From Parafrankia sp041008525 (lineage in GTDB: Bacteria > Actinomycetota > Actinomycetes > Frankiales > Frankiaceae), in assembly GCF_041008525.1 (NCBI RefSeq), contig NZ_JBFLUG010000005.1:62001-126000 (forward strand): a stretch of DNA of 64,000 nt, written 5' to 3'. Position 1 is the first letter of the stretch; each line of letters opens with the position of its first letter. The position numbers were made by a program, and so were the translations under genes. Below the pieces are notes generated by a model. It saw only the letters and a program-made list of their open reading frames with translations. It was not told the origin of the DNA and searched no databases. This document shows positions 47,256 through 55,206 of this stretch, in pieces.

Positions 47256-47963
47256 GTGACTGACAGTGCGGACGTCGCCCCGACCAGCGGGAACACCGAC
47301 TCAGGCAAGTCGGGCTTCCTGCCGCCGGGCCTGCGGGGCTACCTGGTCGCCCACGGTTCGCCGCCAGACGGCATCCTGGTCGACCTCGCCGCCGAGACGG
47401 CGGCGCTCGGCGATGCCGGGCGCATGCAGATCCCCGCCGAGCAGGGCGCGCTCCTGACGATCCTGACCGCGGCGCTCGCGCCGTCCCGGGCGATCGAGAT
47501 CGGGACGTTCACCGGGTACTCGTCGCTGTGCGTGGCCCGCGGCCTGCCGCCGGGCGGGCACCTGCTGTGCCTCGACGTCAGCGACGAGTGGACGTCCGTC
47601 GCCCGTCGTTACTGGGAGCGGGCCGGGGTCAGTGACCGGGTCGAGCTGCGCCTGGGGCCGGCCGCCGAGTCACTGGCGGCGCTGCCCGAGGAGCCCACCT
47701 TCGACCTGGCCTTCATCGACGCCGACAAGCAGTCGTACCCGGCCTACTTCGAACTGCTGCTCCCCCGGATGAACACCAACGGGCTGATCATCGTGGACAA
47801 CGTGCTGCAGTCCGGGCGGGTGCTGGACGAGGAGGACGAGGAGGACAGCCCCAGTGTCGTCACGATGCGCGGCTTCAACGCGGCGCTCGCCGTCGACGCC
47901 CGCGTGCAGGTCGTCGTCCTCCCCGTCGCGGACGGGCTGACGATCGCGCGGAAGCTGCCGTAG
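47256..47963 (+). CDS. Class I SAM-dependent O-methyltransferase (COMT/CCoAOMT family)
   Basis: 235 residues. SAM motif I AIEIGTFTGYSSLCVARGL, motif II LLCLDVSDEW and the metal/SAM motif FDLAFIDADKQSYPAYFELLLPR followed by GLIIVDNVLQSGRV are those of cation-dependent O-methyltransferases that act on catechol-like or mycofactocin-like substrates. MQIPAEQGALL is the usual lead-in. The GTG at 47256 has no ribosome site but a -10-like GATAAC about 12 bp upstream, so a leaderless mRNA is likely. The C-terminal GLTIARK ending is normal. Substrate is unknown. Confidence 0.92.
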   Translation: MTDSADVAPTSGNTDSGKSGFLPPGLRGYLVAHGSPPDGILVDLAAETAALGDAGRMQIPAEQGALLTILTAALAPSRAIEIGTFTGYSSLCVARGLPPGGHLLCLDVSDEWTSVARRYWERAGVSDRVELRLGPAAESLAALPEEPTFDLAFIDADKQSYPAYFELLLPRMNTNGLIIVDNVLQSGRVLDEEDEEDSPSVVTMRGFNAALAVDARVQVVVLPVADGLTIARKLP

Positions 47964-48005
47964 CGGGCGGAACAGCCGTCCGCCGTACGGGCGGCCTTGA
48001 CCTGT

Positions 48006-48050
48006 GGGCCCAGGGCCCAGGGCCCAGGGCCTGTGGGCCTGTGGGCCTGT
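48006..48050. repeat. Paired short tandem repeats between convergent genes
   Basis: Three copies of GGGCCCA (48006-48026) run directly into three copies of GGGCCTGT (48027-48050). GGGCCC is self-complementary, so the RNA of either strand can fold into G+C-rich hairpins; the array fills the gap between two convergent stops (47963 and 48058) and may act in termination. Confidence 0.7.
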
Positions 48051-48057
48051 GGGCACA

Positions 48058-48897
48058 TCACAACAGGTACTGCTCCGGGCGGCCGATCCTGACGTCGACG
48101 CCCGGCGAGTAGTGCGCGAGCGGGTCGCCCGGCGGCGGGGTGAGCCCGGCCGCCCGCAGCAGCCCGTCATCGAACTCCGCCACCTGCGCCCGGTACAGCG
48201 GCCACGGGTCGTGGCTGGCCCGGATCGCCCGGTGGGCCAGCCCGGTCGCGCTGTACAGCCGCCAGCGGGCGGTGAGGAAATGGTCCAGCGGGCCCAGCTC
48301 GTCATCGCGGTAGGCGACACCGATCCGCACCCGCAGCTGGCAGGACGCACCTCGCGGGCCGGGCCAGCGGCGACGGCTCCCGTACCGGACCTCGCCCGGT
48401 CCCGGCCCTGGCCCGAGCCGGGGCCCGGACTCCGCGGGCAGCCCGTCAGCTCCGGAGAGCGTCATCGCGGACCACAGATAGGGCAACCGGTAACCGCTCC
48501 GAGCCACCAGGACGGCGCCGAGCCGGGCCGCGTCGAGGGAGAAGAACCAGACGCCCCGCCGGCCCAGGCGGTCCACGACATACGTCCGGACGTTCGTCTC
48601 CGGAAACGTCGACGCCCAGGGAACCGACCAGCCGCGACCGGTCGCCACCCGCATGCTGAAGGGCACCAGGCTGACCCAGGCACGACCGTCGAAGACATCG
48701 ACCTCCAGCTCCGGCGGCAGCAGTGCGCGCACCCGGTCGGGCTCGAACGGCCAGTGCACGAACGTCAGCCGCTCCCAGCGCTGGAGCGAGGCAGGCCGCT
48801 CGACCGTGAACGGGCAGACCGGCCCGACCGTGGGCCGGTCCGAGGCTGGCAGAACGGAGCCCTCCACCCCGGCCAGATTCGTTTCATCCGCGTGCAT
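48058..48897 (-). CDS. DUF2071 (YqjF-like) family protein
   Basis: 279 residues. The family pattern is clear: LQRWERLTFVHWPFEPDRVRALLPPELEVDVFDGRAWVSLVPF in pieces (HWPF, LLPPELEVD, WVSLVPF), then the NVRTYV segment with GVWFFSLDA, and the C-terminal HFLTARWRLY. These proteins have a beta-rich fold related to acetoacetate decarboxylase-like barrels; no activity is established. A Gly/Pro-rich insert (GPRLGPGPGPGE) is local. The start is the ATG at 48897; a later start near the LQRW segment is possible. Confidence 0.85.
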   Translation of the reverse strand: MHADETNLAGVEGSVLPASDRPTVGPVCPFTVERPASLQRWERLTFVHWPFEPDRVRALLPPELEVDVFDGRAWVSLVPFSMRVATGRGWSVPWASTFPETNVRTYVVDRLGRRGVWFFSLDAARLGAVLVARSGYRLPYLWSAMTLSGADGLPAESGPRLGPGPGPGEVRYGSRRRWPGPRGASCQLRVRIGVAYRDDELGPLDHFLTARWRLYSATGLAHRAIRASHDPWPLYRAQVAEFDDGLLRAAGLTPPPGDPLAHYSPGVDVRIGRPEQYLL

Positions 48898-48986
48898 AGA
48901 GCGATAATGGACGTCCCGTGCTCCTGGGGCATCCTGGATGGTGCCAGGGACCGGTGAGCAACCGTGATCACACGCGTCAGACGCGG

Positions 48987-50411
48987 TCAGGACACATCGG
49001 AGCCGCTCGGCGCAGCCTGGCGTCCACCGGGCGGGCCAGGGTCAGCTGGCCACCACCATGAGGAGTCGGGTCCGCTCACCGTCGGCCCGTCCTGCGGGCC
49101 GTGACCGTCAGGTCTGCCGGGAGGACCGGGCCAGGACCCGGCCTGCGACCCCGGCCAGCCCGGCATTCCCTGCCAGCCCGGCATTCCCTGCCAGCCCGGC
49201 CAGCCGCCGAGCCACCAGCCCGCCGGCCCCGGCGGGCCCCACGGCATGGCCGGCCCGCCCGCGAACTGCCGCACGTAGAACTCGCGGCGACGGCGCAGCC
49301 ACCAGAACCCACCGGCGAGCAGCCCGCCGGCGAGCAGCGTCAGGGCGGTCCCCGAGACGCCGGTCAGCGGAAGCTCGCCGCCGGGGTCGGCGGTGACGGC
49401 GGGCTGCCCGGTCCCCGCACCGGCAACCGCGCCGGCACCGGCCGCCGCCACCGGCCCAGGCGGTTGTGCGACCGGCACCGACTCCCCTGCCACGGCCTCC
49501 TCCTCGGTGGCCTCCTCGGTGGCCTCCTCCTCAGCCCCGAGCAGGTCGCCCAGCGCGAGGTCCGTCCCCAGGCCGGGCATTCCCGTGCCGCTCACGACGG
49601 CGGAGCCCCGCTGGTTCGCCTGGCTCTGCAGCAACGCGAGCAGCGCCAGAACATCGGTCGGGGTCAGCCCGCTGGACTGCGGGGGCGGCCAGGCGCCGTC
49701 CCGGGCCCCGCTGTCGCCACCGGCACCGGCACCGCCGAGGGCACCGGCACCAGCACGGCCACCAGTGGCGGCGGCATCGGCGGTATCGGCGCCATCGGTC
49801 AGCCCGATCACGAGCACCGTCGCGGACAGCGTGCGCGGCGAGGCCAGCGCCGGCGGAGTTTCCGGTGGCACCACCTGCACCAGTCCCGCGCCCGGCCCGG
49901 AGACAGGGGCGAGGCCGGGAGGGCCCGCCGGGCCGACACCCGCGGAGCCTGGGCCGGCGTGACCCGAACCCCCCACCGGGGTGAGGCCTGGCGAGACGCC
50001 CGCCGGAAGCGCGGGCGGACTTCCGGTGACCAGGGCGGGCGGCGCACCCACGCCACGGGCAGTGATCAGCTTGACGCCCGGCGACGCGAAGGAGATCTGT
50101 GCCGAAACCCGTCCAGCCCCGTCTGCCGTCACCGCCCGCAGCACCCGACCGCCGGAGGCGACCTCGACAGCCGTCCCGGGCCCGAACCCGCATCCGTCAA
50201 AGGTCGTGATCTCCCCGACCAGCAGACGGGAATGGCCGACCCGGGCCCCCAGGCACCCCTCGCCGGCGAGGCTCGTTGCCAGGCCGGCTGCGGGAGCGGG
50301 AGCGGCACCGGCGAGGAGCACGAACGCGGCCAGGACCAGGCAGAGCGCGGCGCCCAGACGCAGGCGGCGTCTGGGGGGTGGGGCTGCCACCGGCTCCACA
50401 CACGCGCCCAT
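48987..50411 (-). CDS. Secreted protein with LPLTG motif, TM helix and long Trp/Pro/Gly-rich tail
   Basis: 474 residues. A basic start (PPPRRRLRLG) and hydrophobic stretch (AALCLVLAAFVLLAG) form a signal peptide ending near AAPAPAAG. A small domain (~60-120) with two Cys (GEGCLGARVG, FDGCGFGPG) resembles beta-sandwich adhesive modules. A long Ala/Gly/Pro-rich middle follows. ELPLTG (LPLTG at 347-351), a TM helix and RRRR look like a sortase signal, but a ~100-residue tail follows with repeated GWQGMP units. The ATG at 50411 has AGGTGGGGG upstream; the ORF start at 50459 has none. It may be a membrane anchor protein rather than a true sortase substrate. Confidence 0.75.
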   Translation of the reverse strand: MGACVEPVAAPPPRRRLRLGAALCLVLAAFVLLAGAAPAPAAGLATSLAGEGCLGARVGHSRLLVGEITTFDGCGFGPGTAVEVASGGRVLRAVTADGAGRVSAQISFASPGVKLITARGVGAPPALVTGSPPALPAGVSPGLTPVGGSGHAGPGSAGVGPAGPPGLAPVSGPGAGLVQVVPPETPPALASPRTLSATVLVIGLTDGADTADAAATGGRAGAGALGGAGAGGDSGARDGAWPPPQSSGLTPTDVLALLALLQSQANQRGSAVVSGTGMPGLGTDLALGDLLGAEEEATEEATEEEAVAGESVPVAQPPGPVAAAGAGAVAGAGTGQPAVTADPGGELPLTGVSGTALTLLAGGLLAGGFWWLRRRREFYVRQFAGGPAMPWGPPGPAGWWLGGWPGWQGMPGWQGMPGWPGSQAGSWPGPPGRPDGHGPQDGPTVSGPDSSWWWPADPGPPGGRQAAPSGSDVS

Positions 50412-50504
50412 CGACCGACCACCCCCACCTGTCGCGGCTGGCGGCGAAGCCGTCAACATCAGAGAGCTTAGAAACGACTACTCTCCGTGTCCATAGCTTG
50501 CGGC

Positions 50505-51476
50505 TCAGAGCCGGGGAAACTCCCGGCCGGCCTGCTCACCCGTCTCCAGCAGGCCCGCCGCCGCTCCGACGATGCGCGGGTCGGGGTGCCCGATGACCGA
50601 GTCGTCCCGGCCGGTGTAGTCAAGCCGGGATAGGACATAGCGCAGTGCCTCCACCCGGGCGCGGCGCTTGTCGTTGCTTTTGATGACGGTCCACGGGGCC
50701 TCGGGAATGTCCGTGTAGAAGAACATGGACTCCTTCGCCTCGGTGTAGGCGTCCCACCGGTCGAGGGCGGCCAGGTCGACGGGACTCAGCTTCCACTGCC
50801 GAACGGGGTCGATCTGACGGATGAGAAAACGGGTCTGCTGCTCACTGCGCGAGACGGAGAACCACAGCTTGATGAGATGAATGCCGCTCTGGACGAGCAT
50901 CCGCTCGAGCTCGGGCGTCTGGCGGAGAAACTCGCGGTACTCGTCCTGGGTGCAGAACCCCATCACTCGCTCGACCCCGGCGCGGTTGTACCAGGACCGG
51001 TCGAACATGACAATCTCGCCGGCCGTGGGAAGGTGCGCGACATAGCGCTGGAAATACCAGGACCCGCGCTCGGTCTCGGTCGGCTTCTCCAGCGCCACGA
51101 TCCGCGCCCCGCGTGGGTTCAGGTGCTCGGTGAACCGTTTGATGGTGCCGCCCTTGCCGGCCGCGTCCCGCCCCTCGAAGACGAGAACCACCCGCTGACC
51201 GGTCTCCTTCGCCCAGTACTGCAGCTTCAGCAGCTCGATCTGCAGCAGCCGCTTCTCCTTCTCGTAGGCGTCACGTGACAGCCGCTGCGTGTACGGGTAG
51301 TTCTCACGCCAGGTGTCGATGGAGGTCCCGTCCGGGCGCAGCAGGGTGGCGTCGTCGGCGTCCTCCTCAACCACCCGCAGTTCGTCGACATTCACGCCGA
51401 GGTACTCGATCGGCAGCTTGCGGGGAAGTGTCCCGACAGGCCGCGGACCGGATTTTTCCGTGATCAGTTCGCTCAT
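50505..51476 (-). CDS. ppk2: Polyphosphate kinase 2 family protein
   Basis: 323 residues. PPK2 enzymes move phosphate between polyphosphate and nucleoside mono- or diphosphates. Walker A is GRDAAGKGG (102-110), Walker B/lid is VMFDRSWYNRAGVERVMGF with Asp159, and the end LSPVDLAALDRWDAYTEAKE is characteristic. One PPK2 domain is present, with a ~75-residue N-terminal region like class I enzymes that use diphosphates; the class is an inference. The ATG at 51476 fits; upstream ORF codons are not conserved. It is transcribed alone. Confidence 0.93.
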   Translation of the reverse strand: MSELITEKSGPRPVGTLPRKLPIEYLGVNVDELRVVEEDADDATLLRPDGTSIDTWRENYPYTQRLSRDAYEKEKRLLQIELLKLQYWAKETGQRVVLVFEGRDAAGKGGTIKRFTEHLNPRGARIVALEKPTETERGSWYFQRYVAHLPTAGEIVMFDRSWYNRAGVERVMGFCTQDEYREFLRQTPELERMLVQSGIHLIKLWFSVSRSEQQTRFLIRQIDPVRQWKLSPVDLAALDRWDAYTEAKESMFFYTDIPEAPWTVIKSNDKRRARVEALRYVLSRLDYTGRDDSVIGHPDPRIVGAAAGLLETGEQAGREFPRL

Positions 51477-51736
51477 CGCAGCCTCCGGTGGCGTCTCGCT
51501 CGGCATCGCGGGCGGCACACGTCCGTCGGTCAGTGCCTACCCGTTCCGGGCGTGCGGATGGGGGCGTGCCGGACCGGACCCGGTCACGCCTGGTCAGGCC
51601 CGGATGTGTCGTGCCCGATCCCATCACCAGCCCGGCCGGATGGGTCTGCCCGAGCTGGGTGTTCATCACCTGTTTGCCGGGAAAGCACCTTGCCACGCCC
51701 GGCGGCGGCCGGTTGTCCGCCGCCGACGGGCCCAGG

Positions 51737-53494
51737 TCAGTCCTCGAGGAGCTGGTCCCAGACGGTGAAGCGGATGACGCTGACCCCGTTGTCGTAGGAC
51801 TCCACCCGCCCCGCGGCGATACGACGGGTCTCCACACCAAGCGCGCAGAACCGGACACCATCGTGGTTGTCGAGAGTGCCGACAGGACGGGAACGCAGGT
51901 CCTGCGCACACCCGGCCGCAGTCGGCTCACCGGGACCGCTCCACTGGGCGAGCCTGTTCCCCAGCAGCTTCCCCGACAGCACATGGAAGTCGCGCGAGGC
52001 GTCCGTGACGGTCAGCGGCACCGTTTCGATGGCCAGCGAATCCCGGTCCCAGACGTTCTCGTACAGCCATAGCGTGTCCTCGGCCCAGACCCCTGTCGAC
52101 GACGTCCCGGCCGGCCCGGTTCCTGACGGTGCCGCCGCGCTCGGACCCACCTCGGCAGGCGGCGGGCCCGTCCCGGACGCCGACGCGGACGCGGACGCGG
52201 ACAGGGAGGCCAGCGCCGAGACGACCGGCTGGTCCGCCGCCGACCGCCCGTCCCGGTCGTCGGGCGAAGCTCCCGCGAGAGCGATGGCGATGCCGATCAC
52301 CAGGAGCACCAGCACCGCGCCGGATCCACCGAAGATCCACGGCACCCAGACCGGACGCTTGGGCGCAGCCGATATCTCGCCCTCGGCCGCATCATCCTTC
52401 GCGTCCATCGCGGTCACGGTCACGGTCACGGGAGCAGCGGGGGCGGGCGCGGGCGCGGAGCTGGCTGCGACCTCGACGGTGGACCGCTCGGCGGGCGCCG
52501 CCGGTGAAGGCTCAGGCCTCGAGGGAACCGCACCGGCGTCGGGTTCCACAGCCGCGAGTGGAGCAAGCTGGTAGCGGGTGATCTCGCCGGCGACCGTGGC
52601 GGGCAGCCAGCCCTCGCCGACCCGCAGCCGTTCGTCCGTGGACGCCTGTCGGCACAGCTCGATGAGTTCCGCCGGACGCGGGCGATCCCCCGGTGCCTTC
52701 TCCACGCACCGGGCCAGTACCGCCCGGATCTGGTCGGGGCAGCGCCGCCAGTTCGGGCTCTCGTACGCGATCCGGTGGAACACCGCGCTGTCGACGCCGA
52801 ACGGCAGCTCGCCGGTGGCGGCGTAGTAGGCCGTCGACCCCAGTGCGAACACGTCACCGGGGGGACCCAGATCGTCGCCGCGCACCCGTTCCGGGGCCAT
52901 GAACGCGGGCGTCCCGAAAAGGACGCTCGGATGGGTGCGTGAACTCGAGCCCTCGACAGCCCGGGAGATCCCGAAATCGATCACCCTGGGACCGTCAGTG
53001 GCCAGAATGATGTTTCCCGGTTTCAGATCGCGGTGGATCACGCCGGCACCGTGAATCGACTCCAGCGCCTCCGCCACCCCGGCCACCAGCATGAGGATGC
53101 TCTCGACCGGCAGCGGGCCGTGGCGGGCGATCGCCACGGCGAGCGACGGCGCGGCCACGTAGGCCGTGGCGAGCCACGGCAGGCGGGCGTCGGCATCCGC
53201 CGCGACGACCGGCGCGGTGAACAGGCCCTGCACCCGCGCGGCGATGGCGACCTCACGCGCGAAACGGCGCCGGAACTCCAGGTCGGCGCCGAACTCCGCG
53301 CGGGCCTGCTTGAGTGCGACCGGCCGCCCGCCCGGGGTGTAGGAGAGGTAGACCGTGCCCATGCCGCCCTCGCCGATCCGGGCCCGGGTCAGAAACCCGC
53401 CGATCTCCCGGGGATCCTGCGGCGTGAGCGGAGTCAGGACGGCTTCCCACTCCGGTTCCGATTCTCCGGACGAATCCCGCGGGGCACTGGTCAT
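51737..53494 (-). CDS. Membrane Ser/Thr protein kinase
   Basis: 585 residues. Kinase domain ~35-290: GEGGMG (41-46), Lys62, HRDLKPGN (154-161), DFG (173-175) and GTPAFMAPERV, all intact. A Pro/Ala/Val linker leads to a TM helix (~381-407, WIFGGSGAVLVLLVIGIAIAL). The outer part has a Ser/Ala-rich stalk (~410-470) and a ~110-residue C-terminal domain with two Cys (GCAQDL, RFCALG) that I do not recognise, perhaps a ligand sensor joined by a disulfide. The ATG at 53494 is chosen over an upstream ORF start. It resembles the kinase half of the WD40 kinase at 2.8 kb but the sensor parts are unrelated. Confidence 0.93.
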   Translation of the reverse strand: MTSAPRDSSGESEPEWEAVLTPLTPQDPREIGGFLTRARIGEGGMGTVYLSYTPGGRPVALKQARAEFGADLEFRRRFAREVAIAARVQGLFTAPVVAADADARLPWLATAYVAAPSLAVAIARHGPLPVESILMLVAGVAEALESIHGAGVIHRDLKPGNIILATDGPRVIDFGISRAVEGSSSRTHPSVLFGTPAFMAPERVRGDDLGPPGDVFALGSTAYYAATGELPFGVDSAVFHRIAYESPNWRRCPDQIRAVLARCVEKAPGDRPRPAELIELCRQASTDERLRVGEGWLPATVAGEITRYQLAPLAAVEPDAGAVPSRPEPSPAAPAERSTVEVAASSAPAPAPAAPVTVTVTAMDAKDDAAEGEISAAPKRPVWVPWIFGGSGAVLVLLVIGIAIALAGASPDDRDGRSAADQPVVSALASLSASASASASGTGPPPAEVGPSAAAPSGTGPAGTSSTGVWAEDTLWLYENVWDRDSLAIETVPLTVTDASRDFHVLSGKLLGNRLAQWSGPGEPTAAGCAQDLRSRPVGTLDNHDGVRFCALGVETRRIAAGRVESYDNGVSVIRFTVWDQLLED

Positions 53495-53600
53495 CGTCGT
53501 CCTCCGGGGGCAGGCGCAGCCGACGCCACACAATGAAATTATAGGCAAATACCGTCAGTGGCCGACCCGCCCGGGTGCCCTCCGCCGGAGCCGGGCCGGA

Positions 53601-54215
53601 TCAGGGTTCCATGACGAGGCAGGTGGTGCTGGCCGTGGCCACGACGCGGCCGTTCACGTCCCGGACATCACCTTCGGCAAACGCGGCCCGGCGACCGGGC
53701 CGCACAATCCATCCGTGCGCGGTCAGGGTGTTCGCCCGGCCGGGGATGACACTGACGGGGCGCACATAACTGACCTTGAGCTCCAGGGAGGTGTAGGCGA
53801 CCCCGGCAGCCAGCGTGGTGTGCACCGCGCAGGCGGTGACGGTGTCCAGCAGAGTGCAGACGAGCCCGCCGTGCACAACGCCGATCGGGTTGTACGCGGA
53901 CTCGTCCGGCTCGCAGGTGAAGACCACGTCACCGACCTCGACCGAGACCGGGCGGAAGTCGAACACCTGGGAGATGGGCGGTGGCGGAACCGTCCCGGCC
54001 ACCATGCCGCGCAGGAAATCCAGGCCGGACATTCCCATACCCAGCGCAGCGGTGGCGGCAGGGTCGTCCCAGCTGATGGTTTTCTGCCGCCGGGCAGCGG
54101 TGCGCTGTTCCCCGATCCCTCCGGGGGGAGACGTTTCCGCTGACGCTCCGCCGTGCCCCGGCCCGGTGGGCTGCGGCTCGACGGGTACGCGCGTTTCCGG
54201 GGTTGGCGATGGCAT
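53601..54215 (-). CDS. PaaI-type hotdog-fold thioesterase
   Basis: 204 residues. The hotdog core spans ~60-204: NPIGVVHGGLVCTLLDTVTACAV is the PaaI signature with the catalytic Asp (LLDT) and the Asn/His of NPIGVVHGG; LKVSYVRPVS and ATASTTCLV follow. It likely hydrolyses an aromatic or medium-chain acyl-CoA. The first ~55 residues are polar and unconserved. The ATG at 54215 is the first with a sensible spacing; the ORF extends further upstream without likeness. It is alone between the kinase and the MazG-like gene. Confidence 0.9.
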   Translation of the reverse strand: MPSPTPETRVPVEPQPTGPGHGGASAETSPPGGIGEQRTAARRQKTISWDDPAATAALGMGMSGLDFLRGMVAGTVPPPPISQVFDFRPVSVEVGDVVFTCEPDESAYNPIGVVHGGLVCTLLDTVTACAVHTTLAAGVAYTSLELKVSYVRPVSVIPGRANTLTAHGWIVRPGRRAAFAEGDVRDVNGRVVATASTTCLVMEP

Positions 54216-54291
54216 GGTCCGGAGCCTAACCCGGGCTGGCGGGCCATTCGAACGGATGCGGACGTCCGTCGGCACCCGCCCGCACGGACAG

Positions 54292-54732
54292 TCAGTCGGC
54301 CGCGGCTCCGGCGCCGGATGCGGCGCCACCCGGTGCCCTGGCGCCCGTCCCGCCGCCACCCGGCGCGCCGCCGTCGACGGCGGCGATCAGCCGGGACGTC
54401 CTGGCGGTCACGTGGGCGGCGAAGCGGTCAGCCCAGTCATCGGTCACGGAGGCAGCGGCGACCAGTGCGGACAGTGCGACGTCCAACAGTTCGTCCACCA
54501 GATGCTGCTCGGAGGAGAACCCCTTGCGCGGGTTCTGGCCCCGCAGCCCGATCAGCGCCGCGCTCGCCTCGCCGCACTCCTCCGCCACCTTGACCACCCG
54601 CAGCGCCAGCGCCTCGTCGGGCCCGATCGACCGCCGGCCGTCGTTCACGTCGAGCGCGCGCACGGCGGCGTCGATCGCGGCGACAGGCAGCGGGGCGCCC
54701 GGCCTCGCCGGGCTGCTCGGGGGGATGTCCAC
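54292..54732 (-). CDS. MazG-like nucleotide pyrophosphohydrolase
   Basis: 146 residues of the all-alpha NTP pyrophosphatase superfamily. The metal-binding pattern ExxE...ExxD is seen at E52/E55 (VAEECGEASAAL) and E81/D84 (VDELLDVALSAL), with a K/R-rich turn (GQNPRKG) between. It probably cleans up an unusual nucleoside triphosphate. The last ~25 residues are Gly/Ala-rich. The GTG at 54732 follows TCGGGGCG; the long ORF extending upstream runs antisense to the next gene and is rejected as coding. Confidence 0.82.
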   Translation of the reverse strand: MDIPPSSPARPGAPLPVAAIDAAVRALDVNDGRRSIGPDEALALRVVKVAEECGEASAALIGLRGQNPRKGFSSEQHLVDELLDVALSALVAAASVTDDWADRFAAHVTARTSRLIAAVDGGAPGGGGTGARAPGGAASGAGAAAD

Positions 54733-54795
54733 CGCCCCGACGGTACCGGCCCGGGCAGACCCGCCCGCCGCACCGCGACGAGCAAGAATGGGACC

Positions 54796-55206
54796 ATGCG
54801 CCTGGGCATCGCCCATCACTTCGGCTGGGCCGTGGCGGTCGCGGCCGGTGCCGACCTCCGGGTCGCCGACCGCAGACGGATCAAGCTGATCGAACCCGGC
54901 GTCGCGACCGCACCGATCCACCACGAGGGCAAGGCCCTCGACGACGCCGCCGCCGCGGCCCTGGTCGAGCACGCCCGGGCATCGGCTCGTCGGGCGACGG
55001 CGACGGCGGCGGCGCTGGACGAACTCGCCGCCGCTCTGCCCGAACCGGTCGTGTCGATCTCGCTCCGGGCCTGGCCGGCGGACTTCCCCACCGACATCGC
55101 CGTCCAGCGCCGGGCTCCGTACGAGAGCCAGGCCGATTCGGTCATGTACCGCCAGGTGCTGACGGAACTCGCCCGCGCCCGACTGACGGTCAGCCTGAGC
55201 AGGTGA
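54796..55206 (+). CDS. Small hypothetical protein
   Basis: 136 residues. I recognise no domain. It opens MRLGIAHHFGWAVAVAAG, runs through an Ala-rich helical part (~55-80) and ends SLSR. The motif HHFGWAVAV, a HHEGKALDD segment and APYESQADSVMYRQVL look like conserved patches rather than random reading, and third positions are strongly G/C. ATG at 54796, with no clear ribosome site; possibly leaderless. It diverges from the MazG-like gene and its end overlaps the convergent lamin-tail gene by 17 bp. Confidence 0.7.
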   Translation: MRLGIAHHFGWAVAVAAGADLRVADRRRIKLIEPGVATAPIHHEGKALDDAAAAALVEHARASARRATATAAALDELAAALPEPVVSISLRAWPADFPTDIAVQRRAPYESQADSVMYRQVLTELARARLTVSLSR

